Positions 15,613 through 22,909 of a DNA stretch of 64,000 nucleotides are shown here, in pieces (position 1 is the stretch's first letter; each line of letters opens with the position of its first letter). Source of the stretch: Lachnospiraceae bacterium AC2029 (GTDB lineage Bacteria > Bacillota > Clostridia > Lachnospirales > Lachnospiraceae); NCBI GenBank assembly GCA_000703065.1, contig JNLK01000001.1:3246001-3310000 (forward strand). The letters run 5' to 3'. Made by a program: the position numbers and the translations under genes. The notes beneath the pieces are model-generated. The model searched no databases. It was not told the origin of the DNA and was given only the letters and a program-made list of their open reading frames with translations.

Positions 15613-17613
15613 TCAGTCATTCTCTTTTTCGTCCGGCTCAGCGTATGAGTCTGTTTCGTCCGGTTCCACGTATGAGTTTGTATCGCCCGGCCCGGCGTAT
15701 TTGTACGTTTCATTCGGCTCTGTGTATGGATCATCTCCGTCCGGCTGCACGTATTGTTCTCCGGGATCCGACGGATCCGTGCCCTCAGCGGTTTCGTGGA
15801 AGAAACGGTAGACGGATTCGGCCGAAGCCTGATTCATTTCCGGAAGGGTGAGCAGTTCCTCAACGGATGCGGCCTTCACGGCTTCGATGGTCTGAAAATG
15901 CAGCATCAGGGCGCGGCGGCGTTTCGGGCCGATCCCTTCGATGTCATCCAGGATGGAGTGAACCTGACCCTTGCTGCGAAGCAGCTGATGGTAGGTGATG
16001 GCGAAGCGGTGAGTTTCGTCCTGCAGGGCGGTGATCATATGCATGGCCTCGCTTCCCTTCGGGAAGAGAACCTCCTGATCCCTGTAGTAGAGACCGCGGG
16101 TGCGGTGATGATCGTCCTTTACCATTCCGCATACGGGAAGATCGATGCCCAGACTGTCCAGGACCATTTCCGCTACATGCACCTGGCCTTTGCCGCCGTC
16201 CATCATCAGCACGTCCGGCAGAGGGCCGAGTTTTTCGTTGGTATAACGACGACTCAGAACCTCCTTCATGGAGGCGTAGTCATCCGGGCCCTCCACGGTA
16301 CGGAGACGGAACTTCCGGTAGGCGTTCCTGCGGGGCTCCCCGTTCTCAAAAACCACCATGGATGCTACGCTGTGATAACCGGAAATGTTAGAGATATCGA
16401 AGGCTTCCATCCTTGCCGCAGTGGGAATCTGCAGGATCTCCGCTATCTCCCGGACAGCACCGATGGTACGCTTTTCTTTCTTTTTGATCCGTTCCATATC
16501 CTGCTCCAGAACAAGGCGTGCATTGTCCTCCGCCAGCGAGAGGAGTCCGGCCTTGTCTCCGCGCTTCGGCTGAAGCAGGGAGACCTTCTGTTCCTTTTTG
16601 TCGGAAAGGTAGGAGAGGAGGATCTCCGGTTCGGGGACCGGGATCCGGGTCAGGATCTCCTTCGGAATATATGGTGTACTGCTGTAATACTGCTTCAGAA
16701 ATGCCAGGAGGACCTCCTCGTCCGGTTCCTCCGCTTCCGCGGACATATGGTGATTCTCCCGGCCGATCAGCTGACCGTCCCGGACGAAGAAGACCGTGAT
16801 CACGGTATCCGTCTCACCCCGGGCAAAGGCTACGATGTCGCGGTTGTCGGAGTTGGTATCATTCATCCGCTGCTTATCCATGATATGGTTGATGCTTTCC
16901 ATCAGATCACGGACCTCGGCGGCCTTTTCGAACTCCATTTCCGCAGCGTAGTTCTTCATTTTCTGCTTCAGCTCTGCGAGCAGTTCCTTCGTATCACCCT
17001 TCAGAAAGGCAATGGCTTGACGGATCTGCTCCCGGTATTCTTCGGCGCTGACAAGGCCTTCGGAGCAGGGGCCGCTGCACTGACCGATCTGGTAGTACAG
17101 ACAGGGGCGTTCCTTTCCGATGTCACGGGGCAGGTTCCGGTTGCAGGTCCGGAGACGGAAGAGCTTCTGAACCAGAAGGATGATGTCGTGGACGGCCTTC
17201 CCGTCGGTGTAGGGTCCGAAATATTTGGATCTGTCACGGCGCATCTGGTGACTGAAAAGGATCCTGGGATATTCCTCATCGACGGTGACCCGGATATAGG
17301 GATATCCCTTATCATCGGTCATCAGTGTATTATACCTGGGACGGTATTCCTTGATGAGATTGCATTCCAGAACCAGGGCTTCCATCTCGGAGCCGGTGAT
17401 GATGTATTCGAAGTAGGAGATCTGGGAAACCATTTTCATGATCTTCGGGGAGTCGTTGTGACCATGTCCCTTCCGGAAATACTGCCGCACCCGGCTATGC
17501 AGATCCACGGCTTTTCCCACATAAAGAATCTCCTCGCTGTCGCTGTGCATCAGGTAGACACCGGGGAGGTGGGGCAGCTTCTTCAGTTCTTCTTCAATGT
17601 CGAATTCTTTCAT
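15613..17613 (-). CDS. uvrC: Excinuclease ABC subunit C with repetitive C-terminal tail
   Basis: The 666-residue protein is UvrC, the nuclease of UvrABC nucleotide excision repair. It has the N-terminal GIY-YIG domain (GVYLMHSDSEEILYVGKAVDL), the UvrB-interacting UVR motif (KMKNYAAEMEFEKAAEVRDL), the RNase H-like C-terminal nuclease (EAFDISNISG, VLMMDGGKGQV) and the helix-hairpin-helix DIEGIGPKRRRALMLHF. Normal UvrC ends shortly after the HhH. Here about 50 further residues form five 9-residue units rich in Tyr, Pro, Asp and Glu, encoded by tandem 27-bp repeats. The neighbourhood uvrC-hprK-murB-rapZ-whiA is common in Clostridia, although here uvrC is on the opposite strand. Confidence 0.95.
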   Translation of the reverse strand: MKEFDIEEELKKLPHLPGVYLMHSDSEEILYVGKAVDLHSRVRQYFRKGHGHNDSPKIMKMVSQISYFEYIITGSEMEALVLECNLIKEYRPRYNTLMTDDKGYPYIRVTVDEEYPRILFSHQMRRDRSKYFGPYTDGKAVHDIILLVQKLFRLRTCNRNLPRDIGKERPCLYYQIGQCSGPCSEGLVSAEEYREQIRQAIAFLKGDTKELLAELKQKMKNYAAEMEFEKAAEVRDLMESINHIMDKQRMNDTNSDNRDIVAFARGETDTVITVFFVRDGQLIGRENHHMSAEAEEPDEEVLLAFLKQYYSSTPYIPKEILTRIPVPEPEILLSYLSDKKEQKVSLLQPKRGDKAGLLSLAEDNARLVLEQDMERIKKKEKRTIGAVREIAEILQIPTAARMEAFDISNISGYHSVASMVVFENGEPRRNAYRKFRLRTVEGPDDYASMKEVLSRRYTNEKLGPLPDVLMMDGGKGQVHVAEMVLDSLGIDLPVCGMVKDDHHRTRGLYYRDQEVLFPKGSEAMHMITALQDETHRFAITYHQLLRSKGQVHSILDDIEGIGPKRRRALMLHFQTIEAVKAASVEELLTLPEMNQASAESVYRFFHETAEGTDPSDPGEQYVQPDGDDPYTEPNETYKYAGPGDTNSYVEPDETDSYAEPDEKEND
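15630..15764. repeat. Five tandem 27-bp repeats inside the 3' end of uvrC
   Basis: Units start at 15630, 15657, 15684, 15711 and 15738, with conserved CGTCCGG at the unit start and a GTAT core. Each encodes nine residues of the UvrC tail with pattern xxxY-x-x-P-x-x (for example TDSYAEPDE, TNSYVEPDE, TYKYAGPGD). The period is a multiple of three, so repeat-number changes keep the frame. Confidence 0.85.
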
Positions 17614-17725
17614 GTAATCATTCTAACATATATGGCAAAAAAACGCCATCTGTGATACAATCATACATAGTCTGTAAGAGACATTTTGTATTCTGTTACA
17701 TGAAATAACATATGGGGGATTGAAC

Positions 17726-18667
17726 ATGAATGTAGAGTACAGTGTGAAGCTGTCTGACTTCATCAGGAAGTTGAATTTGAAGAATTACACGCCCGAGATC
17801 GATACGGAGAAGATCCTGATCACGGATCCGGATATCAACCGTCCGGCGCTTCAGCTGGCCGGCTTCTTCGAGCATTTTGATTCGGCGCGTGTGCAGATCT
17901 GCGGAAATGTGGAGCATGCGTATCTGGCGGATATGCATACCAGGGAAGAGAATATCGAGATCTTCGATAAGTTGTTTCAGTTCCCGATCCCGTGTCTTGT
18001 ATTCTGCCGGGATATCGAGCCGTATGATTTCATTATCGAGGCGGGGATAAAGCACGGGATACCGGTTCTTTCCTCGGAATTCACCACATCGAATTTCGTG
18101 CATGAGGCAGTTCGCTGGCTGCATGAGGAGCTGGCTCCGCGGATCTCCATCCATGCGGTGCTTGTGGATGTATTCGGCGAAGGTGTTCTGATCATGGGTG
18201 ACAGCGGTATCGGTAAGTCCGAGGCGGCGCTGGAACTTCTGAAGCGCGGGCATCGTCTGGTGGCGGATGATGTGGTGGAGATCAAGAAGATCAGTGATGA
18301 TCAGCTGATCGGTCAGAGCCCGGCCATCACCCGGCATTTCATCGAACTCCGGGGGATCGGGATTATTGACGTGAAGACCATGTTCGGCGTTGAGTGCGTG
18401 AAGATCTCCCAGCAGATCGATCTTGTGATCAACCTGGAGGAGTGGGACAAGGATGCGAATTACGACCGTATGGGTCTGGAGGATCAATATGTGGAGTTCC
18501 TGGGGAACCGGGTGGTAAGCCACAACATCCCCATCCGTCCCGGCCGGAACCTGGCCATCATCGTGGAGTCCGCTGCGGTCAACCACCGTCAGAAGAAGAT
18601 GGGCTATAATGCGGCGCAGGAAATGTACCGCCGCGTCATGGAGAATATTCAGAAGAACAATTCATAA
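17726..18667 (+). CDS. hprK: HPr kinase/phosphorylase
   Basis: The 313-residue protein is HPrK/P, the bifunctional enzyme that phosphorylates Ser46 of HPr and Crh and so controls CcpA-dependent catabolite repression. The C-terminal domain has the P-loop GDSGIGKS (about 158-165), the catalytic region GHRLVADDVVEI and the family signature LRGIGIIDVKTMFG. I prefer ATG 17726, 6 bases after GGGGGA, to the TTG at 17720. It is followed 15 bases later by a ROK glucokinase gene and lies 3.9 kb upstream of a crh-like gene, so kinase and target are encoded in the same neighbourhood. Confidence 0.95.
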   Translation: MNVEYSVKLSDFIRKLNLKNYTPEIDTEKILITDPDINRPALQLAGFFEHFDSARVQICGNVEHAYLADMHTREENIEIFDKLFQFPIPCLVFCRDIEPYDFIIEAGIKHGIPVLSSEFTTSNFVHEAVRWLHEELAPRISIHAVLVDVFGEGVLIMGDSGIGKSEAALELLKRGHRLVADDVVEIKKISDDQLIGQSPAITRHFIELRGIGIIDVKTMFGVECVKISQQIDLVINLEEWDKDANYDRMGLEDQYVEFLGNRVVSHNIPIRPGRNLAIIVESAAVNHRQKKMGYNAAQEMYRRVMENIQKNNS

Positions 18668-18682
18668 TAGGAGGAAGGAAGA

Positions 18683-19618
18683 ATGAGTTATGTATTCGGA
18701 GTAGACATTGGGGGAACTACGGTTAAGATCGGTCTTTTCTCGGAGGACGGTGTGATCCTTGATAAGTGGGAGATCACGACCCGTACGGATGACGGCGGCG
18801 CATACATCCTGGGAGATATCGCTGAGTCCGTAAAGGCAAAGATGGAGGAGAAGAGCATCTCCAGGGACGACGTGATCGGCGTTGGAATGGGCGTTCCGGG
18901 ACCGGTGAAGGACGACGGAACCGTGATCAAGTGCGTAAATCTGGGCTGGGGAGTCTTCAACGCAGCCGATGAACTGGGCAAGCTCCTGGATATGAAGGTG
19001 AAGGTCGGAAATGATGCAAATATGGCTGCCCTCGGCGAGATGTGGCAGGGCGGCGGCAAGGGCCATCTGAACATTGTCATGATCACTCTGGGAACCGGTG
19101 TCGGCGGCGGTATCATTCTGGACGGAAAGATGCTGGCGGGCATAAACGGTGCCGGCGGTGAGATCGGACATATGACCATGGATCTTACGGAGACCGATGT
19201 ATGCAACTGCGGCAAGCGCGGATGTCTGGAGCAGTATGCTTCCGCAACCGGTATCGTTCGTATGGCAAATAAGGCCCTGAATGATTCAGACCGTCCCTCC
19301 AAGCTTCGTGAGGTGCAGTACATTTCCGCCAAGGAGATCTTTGATGCGGCGAAGAGCGGTGACGATCTTGCCATGGAGCTGGTTGAGGATCTGGGAAGAA
19401 AGCTGGGCCTGGCTCTGGCACAGGTTGCCGGCGTGGTAGATCCGGAGGTCTTCGTTATCGGCGGCGGCGTGAGCCGTGCCGGCCAGATCATCCTGGATGT
19501 GACCGAGAAGTACTATAAGCAGTATGCATTCCATGCCTGCAAGAACACCGGCTTCGAGCTGGCGGTTCTCGGTAATGACGCGGGTATGTACGGCGGAGCA
19601 AGGGCTGTGCTTGGTTAG
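18683..19618 (+). CDS. glcK: ROK-family glucokinase
   Basis: The 311-residue protein has the ROK ATP-binding motif DIGGTTVKIGLF at the N-terminus, the sugar-binding/catalytic segment GNDANMAALGEMWQGGGKG, GTGVGGGIILDGK, GEIGHMTMD, and the ROK zinc site CNCGKRGCLEQYAS. Glucose phosphorylation is the most likely activity, since Gram-positive ROK glucokinases have this length and motif set; N-acyl-hexosamine kinases or repressors are alternatives, but there is no HTH domain. It shares a transcript with hprK, which makes metabolic sense. Confidence 0.9.
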   Translation: MSYVFGVDIGGTTVKIGLFSEDGVILDKWEITTRTDDGGAYILGDIAESVKAKMEEKSISRDDVIGVGMGVPGPVKDDGTVIKCVNLGWGVFNAADELGKLLDMKVKVGNDANMAALGEMWQGGGKGHLNIVMITLGTGVGGGIILDGKMLAGINGAGGEIGHMTMDLTETDVCNCGKRGCLEQYASATGIVRMANKALNDSDRPSKLREVQYISAKEIFDAAKSGDDLAMELVEDLGRKLGLALAQVAGVVDPEVFVIGGGVSRAGQIILDVTEKYYKQYAFHACKNTGFELAVLGNDAGMYGGARAVLG

Positions 19619-19671
19619 TTTCATCTGACAGCGCGGAGCTTCCGCGGCTTGTGAAAAATGACGGAATAACC

Positions 19672-19690
19672 CCGAAAATCGGCTTTTTTT
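19672..19690 (+). terminator. Weak terminator after glcK
   Basis: A short CCGA/TCGG hairpin with an AAA loop is followed by CTTTTTTT. A second hairpin, CGCGGA/TCCGCG, lies just upstream (19632-19646). The stem is short, so read-through into murB is possible. Confidence 0.4.
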
Positions 19691-19705
19691 CGTAAAGTTT
19701 GTAAA

Positions 19706-19749
19706 TTGTAAATGCGGGCGCTATCATGTATAGTTTATGATAGCGCCCG
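19706..19749 (+). promoter_or_regulatory. murB promoter overlapped by a 13-bp palindromic operator
   Basis: TTGTAA (19706-19711), a 17-base spacer and TATAGT (19729-19734) form a reasonable promoter. A perfect palindrome with arms CGGGCGCTATCAT (19715-19727) and ATGATAGCGCCCG (19737-19749) covers the spacer, -10 box and start region. This is the position expected of a repressor operator. It could also form an RNA hairpin in read-through transcripts. Confidence 0.6.
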
Positions 19750-19776
19750 AACTATGTCCGGGCGGATTCTGAGAAT

Positions 19777-20676
19777 ATGATTTGGTATTTAGATAGAGCA
19801 GCCATGAATTTCCTGTATGACGAACCGATGAAACTTCATACGACCTTCCGGACTGGCGGGCCTGCCGGCAGATTCTGCTCGGTTGCATCCGAGGAAGAAC
19901 TGATGGAGGTGCTTGCAGAGCTCTCCCGGGAAGGAGAAACTCCGGTGATCATCGGGAACGGGAGCAATCTTCTGGTTTCCGACCGTGGGATCGAAGGCAC
20001 GGTGGTGGAGATCGGAGAGCATTTCCGTAAGGTGACCGTTGAGGGACAGAAGATCTATGCCGAGGCCGGTGCGCCTCTGTCCGTCATCGCAGCTGCCGCA
20101 AGGGATGCTTCTCTGGGGGGCTTTGAATTTGCCTCCGGTATCCCGGGAACGCTGGGTGGCGCCATCTGCATGAACGCAGGTGCCTATGACGGAGAAATGA
20201 AGGATGTGGTGGAGTATGTGGATGTACTTCGGAACGGTGAGAAGGAACGGATCCCGGGAGCTGATATGAAGTTCGGATATCGCCACAGCATCTGCAGCGA
20301 GGAGCCGATCATCGTGCTGGGAGCAGGGATCCTGCTTCAGCCGAAGGACAAGGAAGAGATTCAGTCAAAAATGCAGGAACTGAACCGGAGACGGAGAGAG
20401 AAACAGCCTTTGGAGTTCCCGAGTGCGGGTTCCACCTTTAAAAGACCCACGGGATATTTTGCCGGAAAGCTGATCCAGGATGCAGGCCTGGCAGGTTACA
20501 GGGTCGGCGGAGCAGAGGTTTCCGAAAAGCACTGCGGATTCGTGATCAACAGGGGGGATGCGTCCTCGAAGGATATCTATCAGCTGATCCTTCATGTGAT
20601 CCGGACCGTGGAAGAACAGTTCGGCGTGACACTGGAGCCGGAGGTCAGGCTTTTAGGTGACTTCACGACTGAATAA
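19777..20676 (+). CDS. murB: UDP-N-acetylenolpyruvoylglucosamine reductase
   Basis: The 299-residue flavoprotein MurB makes UDP-N-acetylmuramate, the second committed step of peptidoglycan synthesis in the cytoplasm. Motifs: HTTFRTGGPAGRF, GNGSNLLVSD, EFASGIPGTLGGAICMNAGAYDGEM, YRHSICSEEPII, the serine segment PSAGSTFKRP, and SEKHCGFVIN. Length is typical of type II MurB. The ATG at 19777 is used, although the ribosome binding site is weak; ATG 19804 is an internal alternative. It begins a run murB-rapZ-whiA-crh. Confidence 0.93.
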   Translation: MIWYLDRAAMNFLYDEPMKLHTTFRTGGPAGRFCSVASEEELMEVLAELSREGETPVIIGNGSNLLVSDRGIEGTVVEIGEHFRKVTVEGQKIYAEAGAPLSVIAAAARDASLGGFEFASGIPGTLGGAICMNAGAYDGEMKDVVEYVDVLRNGEKERIPGADMKFGYRHSICSEEPIIVLGAGILLQPKDKEEIQSKMQELNRRRREKQPLEFPSAGSTFKRPTGYFAGKLIQDAGLAGYRVGGAEVSEKHCGFVINRGDASSKDIYQLILHVIRTVEEQFGVTLEPEVRLLGDFTTE

Positions 20677-20703
20677 AAAGAGTTAAAGAACAGGAGATAC
20701 GGT

Positions 20704-21582
20704 ATGCGTTTTGTCATCGTAACGGGAATGAGCGGAGCAGGAAAGTCCACAGCCCTTCGGACTATGGAGGACATGGGATATTTCTGTGTGGACAATCTCC
20801 CCGTTCTTCTGATCGAGAAATTCGCAGAGATCTCCCGTGACCAGAATCTGAAATATGACAAGGTGGCAGTGGGGATCGATATCCGCAGCGGAAAGAAGCT
20901 GGATGATCTCTCCCTGGTGCTGGCCAATCTGAAAAATGATAATTTTACATATGAGATCCTCTTCCTGGACGCCAATGACTCCGAGCTGGTAAAACGCTTC
21001 AAGGAGACGAGGCGGGAACATCCGCTGACCAGAGGCGGAAGAGTGGAGGACGGTATCGCGGAGGAGCGCGGAAGGATCGCCTTCCTGCGGGAGATCGCGG
21101 ATTATATCGTGGATACATCGGGACTTCTGACCAGGGAACTGAAGAAGGAAGTAAAGAAGCTCCTGTCCGCTGAGAAGGAATACTCGAACATGATCGTTTC
21201 GGTCGTGTCCTTCGGATATAAGAACGGTATCCCCCGGGATGCCGATCTGGTATTTGACGTCCGTTTCCTTCCGAATCCCTACTATGTTCCGGAACTGAAG
21301 ACCTGTACCGGAAATGATGAGGCTGTCCGGAATTACGTGATGCAGTCCGGCGAGGGCGAAGAGTTCCTGAACAAGCTCTACGGCATGCTGGAATATCTGA
21401 TCCCCAGGTTTGTTGAAAATGAGGGGAAGCATCAGCTGGTGGTTGCCATCGGCTGTACGGGCGGCAGACACCGCTCGGTGACCATTGCCAATCTTCTGCG
21501 TGACCGTCTGCAGGTACTTCCGTATTCGGTTCGTGTGTTCCACAGGGATATCGGAATGGATACCATAATCAAGGGTGAGTAA
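20704..21582 (+). CDS. rapZ: RNase adapter / nucleotide-binding protein RapZ (YvcJ)
   Basis: The 292-residue protein starts with a P-loop (GMSGAGKST, residues 8-16), then YFCVDNLPVLLIEKF, and carries the C-terminal motif AIGCTGGRHRSVTIAN typical of RapZ/YvcJ. In Enterobacteria RapZ governs GlmZ decay and amino-sugar synthesis; in Bacilli YvcJ is a GTP/ATP-binding protein linked to competence and cell wall metabolism. Position next to murB and whiA is the standard Firmicutes context. It ends 2 bases before the whiA start, so they are coupled. Confidence 0.93.
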   Translation: MRFVIVTGMSGAGKSTALRTMEDMGYFCVDNLPVLLIEKFAEISRDQNLKYDKVAVGIDIRSGKKLDDLSLVLANLKNDNFTYEILFLDANDSELVKRFKETRREHPLTRGGRVEDGIAEERGRIAFLREIADYIVDTSGLLTRELKKEVKKLLSAEKEYSNMIVSVVSFGYKNGIPRDADLVFDVRFLPNPYYVPELKTCTGNDEAVRNYVMQSGEGEEFLNKLYGMLEYLIPRFVENEGKHQLVVAIGCTGGRHRSVTIANLLRDRLQVLPYSVRVFHRDIGMDTIIKGE

Positions 21583-21584
21583 TT

Positions 21585-22508
21585 ATGTCATTTTCATCTG
21601 AACTTCGTACGGAGCTTTGCGACAGGATCGACCGGTCCGCACACTGCAGGATCGCCATGCTGGCAGGTATCATCACCCTGGACGGGAAAATGAAGCTGCA
21701 GGACGGCAGACGATGCCTCTCCATCCGTATGGAGAAGGACGAGGTGGTGGAAACGACGAAGCGGCTTCTCCGCATGGTATTCCAAGTGGAGGAGAAGGAT
21801 CTGGAGATCGTTCCACGAACCCAGGAGGGCGCAAGGATCCGGATCTACAACACGGATCTGATCGACCGGATGTTCCGTACCCTGAAACTGACCGAGCTCG
21901 AGGACCGGCTGGATGTGGATGATGTGGTCATGGCACGGGGCTGCTGTATGGTCGCCTTTCTACGCGGATCCTTTCTGGCAGCAGGATCGGTTTCCAATCC
22001 CGAGAGTCAGTACCAGCTGGAGATCGTAACGGGACGGGATACCGTGACCCGCCAGGTGCTTCAGGCGTTGGAGGGCTTCGGCGTTACGGGCCGTGTGACC
22101 GAACGGAAATACAGCCAGGTGGTTTACATCAAGGATGCGGACGGGATCAGTGATACGCTGGGACAGATGGGCGCATCGAACGCGATGATGGAATTTGAGA
22201 ATATTCGGATCCTAAAGGGCATCCGGAATAACATAAACAGAGAGGTGAACTGCGATACCGCAAATATCACCAAGACCGCAAATGCGGCGATAAAGCAGAT
22301 CGAGGACATTCGCCGGATCGAGGCGACCGTCGGCCTGCACAGTCTTCCGGCAGGTCTGCAGGAACTGGCAAGGGTCCGGCTGGAGAATCCGGATCTGTCC
22401 CTCAAGGAACTGGGACAGCTGCTGGATCCGCCCCTCGGGAAGTCAGGTGTCAACCACCGGCTTCGTAAGATCAGTGAACTTGCGGCCGATCCGGAGTCTC
22501 TCCGGTGA
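21585..22508 (+). CDS. whiA: Sporulation/division regulator WhiA
   Basis: The 307-residue protein has the LAGLIDADG-like N-terminal fold (HCRIAMLAGIITLDGKM and CCMVAFLRGSFLAAGSVSNPE) and the C-terminal WhiA HTH (LSLKELGQLLDPPLGKSGVNHRLRKI, in part). WhiA is a DNA-binding protein that affects cell division and chromosome segregation in Firmicutes and sporulation in actinomycetes. It directly follows rapZ; the yvcK gene that often lies between them is absent. Confidence 0.93.
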   Translation: MSFSSELRTELCDRIDRSAHCRIAMLAGIITLDGKMKLQDGRRCLSIRMEKDEVVETTKRLLRMVFQVEEKDLEIVPRTQEGARIRIYNTDLIDRMFRTLKLTELEDRLDVDDVVMARGCCMVAFLRGSFLAAGSVSNPESQYQLEIVTGRDTVTRQVLQALEGFGVTGRVTERKYSQVVYIKDADGISDTLGQMGASNAMMEFENIRILKGIRNNINREVNCDTANITKTANAAIKQIEDIRRIEATVGLHSLPAGLQELARVRLENPDLSLKELGQLLDPPLGKSGVNHRLRKISELAADPESLR

Positions 22509-22553
22509 CAGGCCTCAGGATATATCCTACAAGAAATACTAAGGAGAAAAGCA

Positions 22554-22811
22554 ATGACTACCAAGAAATGTATCATTAACCTTCCCAGTTACTCAGAAGC
22601 TCGTCCGGTCGCAGAGATCGTACAGACAGCGAGTCAGTATGAGAGCCGGATTTTCCTGATCTCCGGAGACAAGAAGATCAACGCAAAAAGCATCATGGGA
22701 ATGATGAGTCTTTCCCTTTGCAACAATGAAGAAATCGAGGTTGAGGCAGCCGGCCCGGATGAGGAAGCAGCTGTATCCGCGATCGTTGATTATATGAGTC
22801 CTGTTGCGTAA
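22554..22811 (+). CDS. crh: Crh-like HPr paralogue with Glu in place of His15
   Basis: The 85-residue protein has HPr length and fold pattern, including the regulatory serine Ser46 in KSIMGMMSL. The PTS phosphorylation site His15 is replaced by glutamate: SEARP instead of HARP. It therefore cannot take part in PTS phosphotransfer and should act only as a target of HprK and cofactor of CcpA, like B. subtilis Crh, where the residue is Gln. Position directly after whiA is also the B. subtilis position of crh. A good AAGGAG ribosome binding site precedes it. A standard HPr is not in this window. Confidence 0.85.
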   Translation: MTTKKCIINLPSYSEARPVAEIVQTASQYESRIFLISGDKKINAKSIMGMMSLSLCNNEEIEVEAAGPDEEAAVSAIVDYMSPVA

Positions 22812-22817
22812 GTTTCC

Positions 22818-22846
22818 TTGCACATTCGAACCTTTTATGATAAAAT
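22818..22846 (+). promoter_or_regulatory. Sigma-A-type promoter for the Sel1-repeat gene
   Basis: TTGCAC (22818-22823), a 17-base spacer and TAAAAT (22841-22846). It begins 7 bases after the crh stop and drives the gene at 22910. Confidence 0.75.
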
Positions 22847-22909
22847 AGAGTGGATTTTATCTGTTCTTTTTTACGTAACAGGTCATAAGGATGTGGAGGA
22901 AGACGCACC

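Noticed and set aside
15630-15764. CRISPR or intergenic satellite
   Set aside because: The 27-bp units are inside the uvrC reading frame and lack spacers.
15754-17655. Long open frame of 633 codons on the plus strand opposite uvrC
   Set aside because: It lies fully over uvrC, which has all family motifs. The antisense frame has no family pattern and arises from codon bias.
22554-22811. Ordinary PTS phosphocarrier HPr
   Set aside because: The active-site histidine is replaced by glutamate, so it cannot be a normal HPr. Crh-like is the better call.
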